In this document: positions 17,565 to 26,749 of the stretch, piece by piece
Layout: every line of letters starts with the position of its first letter
Position numbering within the stretch: position 1 is the first letter of the stretch
Source of the DNA: Streptomyces sp. MA5143a
Lineage (GTDB): Bacteria; Actinomycetota; Actinomycetes; Streptomycetales; Streptomycetaceae
Reading direction: 5' to 3'
Length of the DNA stretch: 64,000 nt
Assembly (NCBI RefSeq): GCF_900290235.1
Contig: NZ_OLMK01000046.1
Span: 94,610-158,609 of the forward strand
Translations under genes and position numbers: made by a program
The notes under the pieces: generated by a model
Told to the model about the DNA's origin: nothing
Seen by the model: the letters and a program-made list of their open reading frames with translations, nothing else
Databases searched by the model: none

Positions 17565-18297
17565 CGCCGGCGGCGGGCACGCGCGCGTAGGCGTCGGGAC
17601 GGTGCAGACGCGTCCAGTGGTCCGCGGGCCAGGCGATCCAGTCGGCCCGGCCGATCACGGCGTCGAGGGGGATCATGCCGCCACCCGGGGAGCCCAGGTG
17701 GTCGCGGGAGTCGCTGGAGTCGCCGCGGTGGTCGCCCAGGAGGAACAGGCGCCCCTCGGGTACGACCACGTCGAAGGGCACGCTCGACGGGCTGTCCCCC
17801 GGGTACAGAAACGACGACTCGTCGACCGACCGGCCGTTCACCTCAAGCCTCCCCTCCTGGTCGCAGCAGACCACCCGATCTCCCCCCACGCCGACAACGC
17901 GCTTGACGTAGTCGGCGTTCCCGAAGTAGCCGGTGCCGTCGAAGACGACGACGTCACCTCGCCGCGGCTCAGAACCGAAACGGTACGCCAACTTATTTAC
18001 GAGAACGCGGTCCCCGATCCTCAATGAACGCTCCATGGAGCTGCTGGGAATCTGGAACGGCTGCATCACGAAGGTGTTGAAGAGCGTCAGAAAGAGCAGG
18101 CAGATCAGTACGGCAAGGGTGTATCGCCCACCCGGAACGGACTCGGCGGCGCGGTCCGCCCATGCGAAACGCGACCGCCCCTCAGGCCGCTCCGTGTCCG
18201 AGGTCTCCTCGGAACCGGCCGGGACTGATGACGTCCCGGCTTCGGAAGGGCGGGGGGAGCGGTCGCGCTCCGTGTACTGCTGTGCCTCGTTGTCCAT
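17551..18297 (-). CDS. sipW: Type I signal peptidase SipW
   Basis: A 248-residue peptidase with an anchor at about residues 57-75 (LAVLICLLFLTLFNTFVM), the catalytic Ser in IPSSSMERSL, the catalytic Lys in YVKRVVGVGGDRV, and GDHRGDSSDSRDHL. It has no obvious C-terminal span, unlike SipX, SipY and SipZ. It starts 46 bases after rplS, so the peptidase row may be read with the ribosomal operon. Confidence 0.93.
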   Translation of the reverse strand: MDNEAQQYTERDRSPRPSEAGTSSVPAGSEETSDTERPEGRSRFAWADRAAESVPGGRYTLAVLICLLFLTLFNTFVMQPFQIPSSSMERSLRIGDRVLVNKLAYRFGSEPRRGDVVVFDGTGYFGNADYVKRVVGVGGDRVVCCDQEGRLEVNGRSVDESSFLYPGDSPSSVPFDVVVPEGRLFLLGDHRGDSSDSRDHLGSPGGGMIPLDAVIGRADWIAWPADHWTRLHRPDAYARVPAAGGAHG

Positions 18298-18343
18298 CGG
18301 GGCCAGATGGTATCCGGCCCCTCTGTGACACGTGGGCGCGCGC

Positions 18344-18694
18344 TCAGTTCTCGCGCTTCTCCTTGATCTTCGCCGCCTTGCCGCGCAGCTCGCGCAGGTA
18401 GTACAGCTTGGCGCGACGGACGTCACCGCGGGTGACGAGCTCGATCTTCTCGACGATCGGGGTGTGCACCGGGAAGGTGCGCTCGACGCCGACGGAGAAC
18501 GAGACCTTGCGGACCGTGAAGGTCTCGCGGACACCGGCGCCCTGGCGGCGGATCACAACGCCCTTGAACTGCTGCACACGGGAGCGGTTGCCCTCGATGA
18601 CGCGGACGTGGACGTTGACGGTGTCACCCGGGCGGAAGGCCGGGATGTCGCTGCGCAGCGACGCGGAGTCGACGGAGTCGAGCAGGTGAGACAT
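18344..18694 (-). CDS. rplS: 50S ribosomal protein L19
   Basis: A 116-residue L19 with the family pattern FRPGDTVNVHVRV, GNRSRVQQFKGVVI and RRAKLYYLRELRGKAAKIKE. The ATG at 18694 is used. It follows trmD after a 134-base gap that holds a weak composite hairpin (about 18776-18817). The order rpsP-khpA-rimM-trmD-rplS is the standard bacterial operon. Confidence 0.97.
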   Translation of the reverse strand: MSHLLDSVDSASLRSDIPAFRPGDTVNVHVRVIEGNRSRVQQFKGVVIRRQGAGVRETFTVRKVSFSVGVERTFPVHTPIVEKIELVTRGDVRRAKLYYLRELRGKAAKIKEKREN

Positions 18695-18828
18695 TGCGTC
18701 TGCTTTCTTCGCCCATGCCACAGGTCATAGGCGGGAGCTAGGTTTTCCAAGAGGATGCTGTCCGTGTCGGGGCGGGCGTCGTGTCCCCCTGTGGCAGGGG
18801 CGCGCGCCGGACGACGCACAACAGCGGC

Positions 18829-19662
18829 CTATTCTTCCACGCCCTCCAGCCGACGCCAAAATCGGCCGTGGGGCTCGCCCTCGGGGTCGGGGGCCCAGCC
18901 CAGGATGGAGAGCATCTCCCGGTCCTTCTTGTCGAAGGCCTTGGGGTCGCAACGCTCGATGAGGTCGGGCCGGTTGGCCGTCGTGCGCCTCAGGGCCTCG
19001 TCCCGGCGCCAGCGCGCGATCTTGCCGTGGTGGCCGCTGAGCAGCACCTCGGGGATGTCCCGGCCGCGCCACTCGGGCGGCTTCGTGTAGACCGGCCCCT
19101 CCAGGAGGTTGGCCATGGCGCCGGGCGCGAAGGAGTCGTCCTGGTGGGACTCGGCGTTGCCGAGGACCCCGGGCAGCAGACGGGCCACGGCCTCCGTGAT
19201 GACGAGGACGGCCGCCTCGCCGCCGGCGAGCACGTAGTCGCCGATGGACACCTCGTACACGGGCATCCGGGTGGCGTACTCGTCGATGACACGGCGGTCG
19301 ATGCCCTCGTAGCGGGCCGGGGTGAAGACCAGCCAGGGCCGCTCGGAGAGTTCGACGGCCAGGGTCTGGGTGAAGGGGCGGCCGCTCGGGGTGGGGACGA
19401 TGAGGGCGGGCCGGCGGGCGCCGGTCTCGTAGCCGTCGGCGAGTGCGGAGTCCAGCGCGTCGCCCCAGGGTTCGGTCTTCATGACCATGCCGGGGCCGCC
19501 GCCGTACGGCGTGTCGTCGACGGTGTTGTGCCGGTCGTACGTCCAGGAGCGCAGATCATGCACGTGCACATTCAGCTGTCCACGCGCGCGTGCCTTCCCG
19601 ACGAGGGAGACGTTCAGCGGGTCGAGGTACTCGGGGAAGATCGTGACGACGTCGAGCCGCAT
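18829..19662 (-). CDS. trmD: tRNA (guanine-N1-)-methyltransferase
   Basis: A 277-residue SPOUT-class enzyme that puts m1G at position 37 of tRNAs and prevents frameshifting. Motifs seen are DDTPYGGGPGMVMK, FTPARYEGIDRRV and SIGDYVLAGGEAAVLV, the knotted AdoMet site. The start ATG overlaps the rimM stop by one base (TGATG). Confidence 0.97.
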   Translation of the reverse strand: MRLDVVTIFPEYLDPLNVSLVGKARARGQLNVHVHDLRSWTYDRHNTVDDTPYGGGPGMVMKTEPWGDALDSALADGYETGARRPALIVPTPSGRPFTQTLAVELSERPWLVFTPARYEGIDRRVIDEYATRMPVYEVSIGDYVLAGGEAAVLVITEAVARLLPGVLGNAESHQDDSFAPGAMANLLEGPVYTKPPEWRGRDIPEVLLSGHHGKIARWRRDEALRRTTANRPDLIERCDPKAFDKKDREMLSILGWAPDPEGEPHGRFWRRLEGVEE

Positions 19663-20204
19663 CAGGCCTCGTCCCGTGACGACGCGATCTCCGCGCGGTC
19701 GTCGATCAGTCCGGCCGGCGGGTCGATGACCGCGCGCTGCTCCTCCAGGTCGATCTCGGTGACGATCTCCTCGACGAAGGGGATCATCACCTCGCTGCCG
19801 TCGGGTCGCTCGACGATGAAGAGGTCCTGGGACGGCAGGTGCGAGATCTCGGTGATCCGGCCGACCTCGATCCCGTCCTTGGTGACCACGTCGAGGTCGA
19901 TCAGCTGGTGGTCGTAGTACTCGTCCTCTTCCTCGGGGAGTTCCTCCGGGTCCACCTCGGCGATCAACAGGGTGTTGCGCAGCGCCTCCGCGGCGTTGCG
20001 GTCCTTCACGCCCTCGAAGCGCAGCAGGAGGCGGCCGCTGTGCACCCGCCCGGTCTCGATGGTGAGGGGCCCCGTCGAGGCGGGGTCGGTGGCCAGTACG
20101 GCGCCGGGCGCGAGCCTCAGCTCCGGCTCGTCGGTACGTACTTCGACGGTGACCTCGCCCTTGATGCCGTGGGCGCGGCCGATCCGTGCGACTACCAGCT
20201 GCAC
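19662..20204 (-). CDS. rimM: Ribosome maturation factor RimM
   Basis: A 180-residue 16S rRNA processing factor that binds S19 and helps 30S head assembly. It opens VQLVVARIGRAHGIKGEV (GTG start at 20204, aggag ten bases before) and ends in a PRC-barrel domain (YYDHQLIDLDVVTKDG onward). It is coupled to trmD. Confidence 0.96.
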   Translation of the reverse strand: MQLVVARIGRAHGIKGEVTVEVRTDEPELRLAPGAVLATDPASTGPLTIETGRVHSGRLLLRFEGVKDRNAAEALRNTLLIAEVDPEELPEEEDEYYDHQLIDLDVVTKDGIEVGRITEISHLPSQDLFIVERPDGSEVMIPFVEEIVTEIDLEEQRAVIDPPAGLIDDRAEIASSRDEA

Positions 20205-20307
20205 TGTGCTTGATCTCCTGTCATCGGACGGTCCGGACGACCGTACGACGTCGGGCCGGGGACGGCTCGATGGCCTTCCCCGGCCCGAGCCGGTGCTGCG
20301 AATTGCG

Positions 20308-20547
20308 TCAGCGGACGTGATCCACGTCGACGAGGTCGACACGGACTCCGCGGCCGCCGATGGCACCCACGACGGTGCGCAGGGCGCGGGCGGTACGGCC
20401 GTTGCGGCCGATCACCTTGCCGAGGTCATCGGGGTGGACCCGGACCTCGAGGACGCGCCCGCGACGCAGGTTGCGCGAGGCGACCTGTACGTCGTCGGGG
20501 TAGTCGACGATGCCCTTGACGAGGTGCTCGAGAGCCTCCTCGAGCAT
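20308..20547 (-). CDS. khpA: KhpA-type KH-domain RNA-binding protein
   Basis: A 79-residue single KH domain with the GxxG loop in KVIGRNGRTARALRT. It starts two bases after the rpsP stop. In other bacteria KhpA pairs with KhpB (Jag) and affects cell division and small-RNA functions. Small size and place between rpsP and rimM are typical. Confidence 0.94.
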   Translation of the reverse strand: MLEEALEHLVKGIVDYPDDVQVASRNLRRGRVLEVRVHPDDLGKVIGRNGRTARALRTVVGAIGGRGVRVDLVDVDHVR

Positions 20548-20549
20548 GC

Positions 20550-20978
20550 TCAGGCCTCGGTCGACTCAGACGAAGACGACTCGGCCGCGGCCTCGTCCTT
20601 CTTCTCAGCCTTCTTCTTCTGGGTGATCGCCTCACCCTTGCCCTCGTCGTCGCCGCCCAGGGCCTCGAACGACGGGCGGGAGGACTTCGGCTGAGCCACG
20701 AGGAGCGGCGCCGGAGCGGGCTCGCCCTTGAACTTCTGCCAGTCGCCGGTCTTCTTCAGGATGGCGAGCACGGGCTCGGTCGGCTGCGCGCCGACACCCA
20801 GCCAGTAGGCGACGCGGTCCGCGTCGACCTCGATGACCGAGGGGTTGTACGTCGGGTGGTACTTGCCGATCTCCTCGATCGCACGACCGTCACGACGGGT
20901 ACGGGAGTCGGCGACGACGATGCGGTAGTGAGGCGAACGGATCTTGCCCAGACGCTTCAGCTTGATCTTGACTGCCAC
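20550..20978 (-). CDS. rpsP: 30S ribosomal protein S16
   Basis: A 142-residue S16 beginning with GTG (20978). The core (MAVKIKLKRLGKIRSPHYRI, then RDGRAIEEIGKYHPT) is followed by a long C-terminal Lys/Glu/Ala/Ser extension that is not in short bacterial S16 proteins but is usual in actinobacteria. It is the first gene of the operon. Confidence 0.97.
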   Translation of the reverse strand: MAVKIKLKRLGKIRSPHYRIVVADSRTRRDGRAIEEIGKYHPTYNPSVIEVDADRVAYWLGVGAQPTEPVLAILKKTGDWQKFKGEPAPAPLLVAQPKSSRPSFEALGGDDEGKGEAITQKKKAEKKDEAAAESSSSESTEA

Positions 20979-21336
20979 GGGAGTGGGTTCTCCTGGATTT
21001 GACGTGGTTGGGCACGGCGAGAATGCCGCGTGGGGTTGCGGTACCCGAGTGCCCGATGGACGCGTCAGCCGGAGGAGAGAGGGGTCCTGTGCGACTGTCG
21101 AGTACAGCTAGCCATTGTGCCACACCCCACGGGTCCCGCTTGCCGCGAGGGGGCGCGTGCGGCCATGCCGGAGCGGCACCCCGCGCCAGGGGTGCGTCGC
21201 GCTCACCGGCGCGTGGAGGATGCCGCCGGGACGGCACCCTCCACACCCGACTCGACGTGAGGCCCGTTGTACGACTCGACGTACGACTCACTGGTACGGC
21301 CGCCACGAGCAGCCGTCTGTTCAGTTCGTCGTCGCG
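20979..21336. other. 358-bp gap upstream of rpsP
   Basis: This must hold the rpsP operon promoter and the terminator of the SprT-like gene's upstream neighbour region. I see no secure promoter boxes. Three near copies of cgactcgacgt lie at about 21248-21286, partly in tandem (tgtacgactcgac, gtacgactcac). No gene was found. Confidence 0.5.
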
Positions 21337-21933
21337 TCACGCCGCGCCCACGACCTCCGGGATCCGGAAGGGCTTCCCGCAGCCGCCGCAGACGATGGGG
21401 GCCTGGGCGAGTACGGAGGGGACGACCCGGACGTTGCGTCCGCAGTCGCAGACCGCCTTGACCCGGACGCCTCCACCGGAGGAGCCGTGGCGGGCGGCCG
21501 GGCCCCGGAAGCTGCGGGCCGTGTCGGCGGAGGTGGCCGCCGTGTGGGCCTTCAGGGCGCGTTGCAGTCTCTCGATGGTCGGGCGGTAGCGACGCTTCGC
21601 CTCGGGGTTGAGGGTGACCAGCGAGAAGCCGCTGCTGGGATGCGGTTCCTCGGGGTGGTCGAGACCCAGTTCCTCGGCGATCGCGAGGAATCTCCGGTTG
21701 TGGTAGCGGCCGGCGCGGGAGGTGTCGCGGACCCCGCGGGCGGCGGCGATGCCGTGGACTGCCTCATGGAGCAGTCGCTCGAAGGAGAGTTCGTGCCCGC
21801 ATGCGGACGACGACTCCCCGATCAGGGACTCGGGGGCGGCAAGATCCGGCAGCTCGGGGTGGTACCGCTGAATGTCGGCCCACGCCTGCGCCAGCTCTGC
21901 GGCGAGAACGGGTGGTGTCTGTGTCGTGCTCAC
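21337..21933 (-). CDS. SprT-like zinc metalloprotein with C-terminal zinc ribbon
   Basis: A 198-residue protein. The zincin motif HEAVH appears in LLHEAVHGIAAARGV at about residue 58, followed by a basic SprT-type stretch (GRYHNRRFLAIAEELGL). A C-terminal ribbon has four cysteines (CDCGRN, then CGGCGKPF). SprT-like folds occur in the DNA-protein crosslink protease family, but no substrate is known for this group. The GTG at 21933 is chosen; upstream in-frame sequence crosses AT-rich, promoter-like DNA (aaataattt at 21984). Confidence 0.8.
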   Translation of the reverse strand: MSTTQTPPVLAAELAQAWADIQRYHPELPDLAAPESLIGESSSACGHELSFERLLHEAVHGIAAARGVRDTSRAGRYHNRRFLAIAEELGLDHPEEPHPSSGFSLVTLNPEAKRRYRPTIERLQRALKAHTAATSADTARSFRGPAARHGSSGGGVRVKAVCDCGRNVRVVPSVLAQAPIVCGGCGKPFRIPEVVGAA

Positions 21934-22097
21934 GTAATGACAACGAGCCTGAGTGCCCCTGTGTTCCGATTCCGGGGCATCCCAAATAATTTGCACGTAC
22001 CCGTCAGTTGCCGCTAGTGCGTCCCGACGAGGGCGGGTGCGCTGATCTGCGGAGAAGCCTCGCAGCTCCATACAAGGCGGTACGTAGTAACACGTAG

Positions 22098-22130
22098 CCC
22101 CGGCGCGTAGACAAGGTCCGCGCGCCGGGG
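22098..22130 (-). terminator. Hairpin terminator after proS
   Basis: A perfect 10-bp stem (ccccggcgcg at 22098-22107 with cgcgccgggg at 22121-22130) and a 13-base loop lie about 60 bases past the proS stop. Confidence 0.7.
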
Positions 22131-22192
22131 CACCTGTGGTCGTCAGATGCGCAAGGGGCGTTTCGGTCGCTCTCGCGACGGAACGGATCGCT

Positions 22193-23608
22193 CTAGTAAG
22201 CGCGCGCCACAACCGCGACGTTACCGGGTGCGTCGTAGGAGTCGGGCACCGACCCGTCCTCGGCGACCAGACACCGTACGCTCGCGGCGTGCTCCGCGAG
22301 CTCGGCCTCGCCCTTCTCGCCGAGCACGGCCCAGGGGATGCGCGCCCAGCCGCCCGCGCCGGCCGCCTCGACGGCCTCGCCGAGCGTCGACACCTCGGTC
22401 GTACGGGACTCCCGGCGCTCGCGCGACTGCCGCAGGAGAAGCGCCTGGTCCTCCTCGAGGATCGTGGGCAGCAGCCCCACGAGGGAGTCGATCGCCACCG
22501 CTTCCTTGCCGCCGGGGATGCGGCGGGCGAGCATCGCGGTGCCGCTCTCCAGGTCGCGGGGGCCGACCTCGACACGGACGGGGACGCCCTTCAGCTCCCA
22601 GTCGACGGCGCGGCGGCCGAACGGGACGTCCGTGCGGTCGTCCACGTGGACGCGTACGCCCGCGGCCTTCAGCCGGTCGCCGATCTCGCGGACCTTGGCC
22701 AGAACCGCGTCGTCGCCCTTGATCGCGAGGACGACGGCCTGGATGTGGGCGAGGCGCGGCGGCACCCGCAGGCCGTTGTCGTCGCCGTGCATCATCACCA
22801 GGGCGCCGATCATGCGGGTGGTGGAGCCCCAGGAGGTCTGCCAGACGAGTTCCTGCCTGCCCTCCTTCGACAGGTACTGGGTGGTGAAGGCCTTGGCGAA
22901 GTTCTGGCCCAACTCATGGCTGGTGGCCATCTGGAGGGCCTTGCCGTCGCCCATCATGCCTTCGAGGGTCAGGGTGTTGACGGCACCCGCGAAGCGCTCC
23001 TTGACGGTCTTGCGGCCGGGGACGACGTCCATCGCGAGGACGTTCACCATGAAGTCCTCGTAGACCTCCCGATGGATGTGCGCGGCGAAGTCGCGCGCCT
23101 CCTCGTACGTCGCGTGCGCCGTGTGTCCCTCCTGCCAGAGGAATTCGCTGGTGCGCAGGAACAGTCGGGGGCGCAGTTCCCAACGGACCACGTTGGCCCA
23201 TTGGTTGATCAGCAGGGGCAGGTCGCGGTAGCTCTGGATCCACTTCGAGAAGTAGTCGTTGATGATCATCTCGGAGGTGGGGCGGACCACCGCGGGCTCC
23301 TCGAGCTCCTTGCCGCCGCCGTGCGTCACCACCGCCAGTTCGGGCGCGAAGCCCTCGACGTGCTCGGCCTCCCTGGTCAGGTACGACTGCGGGATCAGGA
23401 GGGGGAAGTACGCGTTCTGCGTGCCCGTCTCCTTGATCCGGGCGTCCATCTCCTGCTGCATCCGCTCCCAGATCCCGTACCCGTACGGTCGGATGACCAT
23501 GGTGCCGCGCACCGGGCCGTTGTCGGCCAGTTCCGCCTTGGCGATCAGGTCCTGGTACCAGCGCGGGAAGTCGTCCGCCCGGGGGGTGAGAACGGGTGCT
23601 TTAGCCAT
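22193..23608 (-). CDS. proS: Proline-tRNA ligase, archaeal/eukaryotic-like type without editing insertion
   Basis: A 471-residue class II synthetase that charges tRNA-Pro. Motifs include ADNGPVRGTMVIRPYGYGIW, EEPAVVRPTSEMIINDYF, QWANVVRWELRPRLFLRTSE and the TAHATYEEA loop; the short form goes from motif 2 to motif 3 without the ~180-residue INS editing domain of E. coli ProRS, and it has the C-terminal extension of the archaeal type. The ATG at 23608 gives MAKAPVLTPRADDFPRWYQD. Streptomyces usually also has a bacterial-type copy elsewhere (from memory), so this may be the second enzyme. It is divergent from the methyltransferase gene. Confidence 0.95.
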   Translation of the reverse strand: MAKAPVLTPRADDFPRWYQDLIAKAELADNGPVRGTMVIRPYGYGIWERMQQEMDARIKETGTQNAYFPLLIPQSYLTREAEHVEGFAPELAVVTHGGGKELEEPAVVRPTSEMIINDYFSKWIQSYRDLPLLINQWANVVRWELRPRLFLRTSEFLWQEGHTAHATYEEARDFAAHIHREVYEDFMVNVLAMDVVPGRKTVKERFAGAVNTLTLEGMMGDGKALQMATSHELGQNFAKAFTTQYLSKEGRQELVWQTSWGSTTRMIGALVMMHGDDNGLRVPPRLAHIQAVVLAIKGDDAVLAKVREIGDRLKAAGVRVHVDDRTDVPFGRRAVDWELKGVPVRVEVGPRDLESGTAMLARRIPGGKEAVAIDSLVGLLPTILEEDQALLLRQSRERRESRTTEVSTLGEAVEAAGAGGWARIPWAVLGEKGEAELAEHAASVRCLVAEDGSVPDSYDAPGNVAVVARAY

Positions 23609-23810
23609 GTCGCGATCGTACGGGCCCACGTTGCGGGGATGTGAATTCTTTTATCCACGCGTAGACAGTCTGCAAACCGGTGTCCGCTACCCCTGGACGG
23701 CACGCCAGGTGCGGAGTTATCTGGCATACGGGGGGAGTGCGAGCGCACTGTCACGGGGGCCCTGAAAACGGGCACAGAGACGACTCTCGGCGGATTGGGG
23801 CGCTTTCGAT

Positions 23811-24671
23811 ATGACACCTACGCTCGTGCGGCAGCAACTGCCTCGCCCGGGGACCGCACCCCGTGTGGACCAGTGTGCACGCGCGCGTGACTGGGCCGAG
23901 ATCCAGGAACGGATGCTGGTCCCGCTCTACGAGGCGGTCTACCGCCGGCTCGATGTGGGCACCCGCACCCGGCTGCTGGGCCTCGGCTGCGGGTCGGGGC
24001 TCGCACTGCTCATGGCGGCGTCGCGGGGCGCCGCGGTCACCGGTGTGGACGGGTCGTCGCCCGAGAGAACCGCTCTCGCGCGGGAGCGGCTGCTGCCGGA
24101 GGGATGGGGCGCACGCGCGCGTGCCGACGCCCGCGTCGTGGAGGGTGCTCCCGAGGACGCGGCCCGGGTCCCGGGTTCTCCCCCGTACGACGTGGTGACC
24201 GCCTTCGAGCCGATCGGCTGTCTGGCCGGGGACTCCGAGGGCCTGGGCGAGCTGCTCGCCCGCGCGACCCCGCTCGCCGGGCGGGGCACCCCCGTGGTCC
24301 TCGCGGGATGGGGTCCCCCCGAGCGCTGCGCCACGTCCACGGTGCTCCGCGTCGCCACCAAGCTCGCCGATCCCCTGCGCGGCACGGGCGGCTGGCGCCT
24401 GGCGCTGCGGGACGACCTGGAGGAGGTGGCCCAGCGGGCCGGCCTCAGGCCGGACGGCTCCGGGCGCGTGGCCTGCCCCTTCGGGTACGCGAACGTGGAC
24501 AACGCGGTGCGGGGGCTGCTGTCGACGGGGCTGTTCGACGCGGCGATCGCGGCCACGGACCCGGTCCAGGTGAACAAGGAACTGACCGAGGCCCTGCACC
24601 CGTACCGCCGCCAGGACGGCACGGTGTGGATGCCGAACGTGTTCCGGTATCTGATCGCGCGGACGCCCTGA
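23811..24671 (+). CDS. Class I SAM-dependent methyltransferase
   Basis: A 286-residue protein with the AdoMet motif I (RLLGLGCGSGLALLMA, residues ~50-65), motif II (AAVTGVDGSS) and a later strand (YDVVTAFEPIGCLAG). The C-terminal half resembles small-molecule methyltransferases of the UbiE type. Substrate unknown. It is conserved beside ffh in Streptomyces (from memory). It ends 267 bases before a strong bidirectional terminator. Confidence 0.88.
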   Translation: MTPTLVRQQLPRPGTAPRVDQCARARDWAEIQERMLVPLYEAVYRRLDVGTRTRLLGLGCGSGLALLMAASRGAAVTGVDGSSPERTALARERLLPEGWGARARADARVVEGAPEDAARVPGSPPYDVVTAFEPIGCLAGDSEGLGELLARATPLAGRGTPVVLAGWGPPERCATSTVLRVATKLADPLRGTGGWRLALRDDLEEVAQRAGLRPDGSGRVACPFGYANVDNAVRGLLSTGLFDAAIAATDPVQVNKELTEALHPYRRQDGTVWMPNVFRYLIARTP

Positions 24672-24937
24672 GAGGCGCGGACGGCCCCGGCATGGGTGCG
24701 CTGAGAAGGTCTTCGACACTTTCGGCCGATGCGCGTGTGAATGGTGTGGAGAAAGCGGGACGGGGTGCCTCTCACTTCGCGAAGTGGAGCACCATCCTCA
24801 TAGCCTGACGCATCGTCCGGCCGAAACACGCACTCGGATGCCGACAACCACGAAGGTGCCGTCCACGCACGGTACGGGCGCCGCGCGCCAGGCCACACCC
24901 CCCGGCCGACCGCGCGGCGCCGCCGCCACACCTGACA

Positions 24938-24981
24938 CGCCACTGGGGGCGCCCTCCGCTCGGAGGGCGCCCCCAGTGGCG
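24938..24981. terminator. Very strong bidirectional terminator between the methyltransferase and ffh
   Basis: A perfect 21-bp inverted repeat (24938-24958 with 24961-24981) leaves only two bases in the middle, so a very stable hairpin forms on both strands. It lies between two convergent genes. The rest of the 373-base gap (24672-25044) shows no gene. Confidence 0.85.
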
Positions 24982-25044
24982 TCTGCGCGCCCGGGACCGT
25001 ACACGGCCGCGAACGCGGCCGGAGCCATCGAACGCGGGCGACCG

Positions 25045-26607
25045 TCAGCCCATGAACTTCTTGAACTCGTCCGGCAGTTCGAAGTCCTGGCCGGCCTGCT
25101 GGCCCGGCAGTCCGAAGGCACCGCCCGCGGCGCCGCCCTGGGCTGCGGCCGCCCGGCGGGCCGCCTCCTCCTGCTCCTGCTGCTTGCGCTTCATCGGGTT
25201 GCCGGAGCGCTGCTTGCCCTTGGCCTGCTTGGGCTGCTTCTTGGACCGGCCGGGGCCACCACCCATGCCGGGGATGCCCGGCATCCCGGGCATGCCACCG
25301 CCCTGGGCCATGCGGGACATCATCTTGCGGGCCTCGAAGAACCGCTCGACCAGGTTCTTCACCGCGCTGACCTCGACACCGGAACCCTTGGCGATGCGGG
25401 CCCGGCGGGAACCGTTGATGATCGTCGGGTCCTGGCGCTCGCCCGGGGTCATCGACTTGATGATCGCGGCGGTGCGGTCGACGTCGCGCTCGTCGATGCT
25501 GTTGATCTGGTCCTTGATCTGACCCATGCCGGGCAGCATGCCGAGCAGCTTGCTGATGCTGCCCATCTTCCTGACCTGCTCCATCTGGGCCAGGAAGTCG
25601 TCGAGGGTGAAGTCCTGACCCTTCTTGGACGCCAGCTTGGAGGCCATCTTGGCGGCCTCTTCCTGGCTGAAGGTCTTCTCCGCCTGCTCGATCAGAGTGA
25701 GCAGGTCACCCATGTCGAGGATGCGGGAGGCCATCCGGTCCGGGTGGAACTGGTCGAATTCGTCGAGCTTCTCGCCGTTCGACGCGAACATGATCGGCTT
25801 GCCGGTGACCTGGCGGATCGACAGGGCGGCACCACCGCGGGCGTCACCGTCGAGCTTGGAGAGCACCACGCCGTCGAAGCCGACGCCGTCGCGGAAGGCC
25901 TCCGCGGTGTTGACCGCGTCCTGACCGATCATCGCGTCGACGACGAAGAGGATCTCGTCCGGGGAGACGGCGTCCCTGATGTCCGCCGCCTGCTGCATCA
26001 TCTCCTGGTCGATGCCCAGACGACCGGCGGTGTCGACGACCACGATGTCGTGGACCTTCGACTTCGCGAACTCGATGGAGTCCTTGGCGACCTTGACCGG
26101 GTCGCCCACGCCGTTGCCCGGCTCGGGGGCGTAGACCGCCACACCCGCGCGCTCGGCGACGACGCTCAGCTGGTTCACCGCGTTCGGCCGCTGGAGGTCA
26201 CAGGCGACCAGCAGCGGGGAGTGGCCCTGCTCCTTCAGCCACCGGCCGAGCTTGCCCGCGAGGGTCGTCTTACCGGCACCCTGGAGACCCGCGAGCATGA
26301 TCACGGTCGGCGGGTTCTTGGCGAAGCGGAGGCGGCGGGTCTCGCCACCGAGGATCCCGACCAGCTCCTCGTTGACGATCTTGAGGACCTGCTGGGCGGG
26401 GTTGAGCGCCTTGGAGACCTCGGCGCCGAGCGCCCGCTCCTTGACGTTCTTGATGAAGCCCCGGACGACCGGCAGCGCCACGTCCGCCTCGAGGAGCGCG
26501 ATGCGGATCTCGCGTGCCGTGGCGTCGATGTCCGCCTCGGAGAGGCGCCCCTTGCCGCGCAGGTTCTTGAAAGTCGCTGAGAGGCGATCGGAGAGCGTAT
26601 CGAACAC
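25045..26607 (-). CDS. ffh: Signal recognition particle protein Ffh (SRP54)
   Basis: A 520-residue SRP GTPase that binds signal sequences on the ribosome and docks on FtsY. N domain, then G domain with G1 (GLQGAGKTTLAGKLG, ~residue 105), DLQRPNAVNQL, DTAGRL and SKLDGDARGGAAL, then a Met-rich M domain (KLLGMLPGM, GGMPGMPGIPGMGG). The start is the GTG at 26607 (FDTLSDRLSATF); an in-frame open stretch upstream is read from a different frame of glnD and is not coding. FtsY is encoded 8 kb away. Confidence 0.97.
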   Translation of the reverse strand: MFDTLSDRLSATFKNLRGKGRLSEADIDATAREIRIALLEADVALPVVRGFIKNVKERALGAEVSKALNPAQQVLKIVNEELVGILGGETRRLRFAKNPPTVIMLAGLQGAGKTTLAGKLGRWLKEQGHSPLLVACDLQRPNAVNQLSVVAERAGVAVYAPEPGNGVGDPVKVAKDSIEFAKSKVHDIVVVDTAGRLGIDQEMMQQAADIRDAVSPDEILFVVDAMIGQDAVNTAEAFRDGVGFDGVVLSKLDGDARGGAALSIRQVTGKPIMFASNGEKLDEFDQFHPDRMASRILDMGDLLTLIEQAEKTFSQEEAAKMASKLASKKGQDFTLDDFLAQMEQVRKMGSISKLLGMLPGMGQIKDQINSIDERDVDRTAAIIKSMTPGERQDPTIINGSRRARIAKGSGVEVSAVKNLVERFFEARKMMSRMAQGGGMPGMPGIPGMGGGPGRSKKQPKQAKGKQRSGNPMKRKQQEQEEAARRAAAAQGGAAGGAFGLPGQQAGQDFELPDEFKKFMG

Positions 26608-26749
26608 GGCGGTGTCGGTCCTCGGAGTCGGGGGCAGTCTGACGTGCCCTCCAGGGTATCTGTCTGGGTGTGGTCGGGTCTCCACCCCTGTGGACAACAG
26701 TGCCCGGCCCGGGGTCACGGAGCAGGTCGCGGCCCCGTGACCCCGGGGT

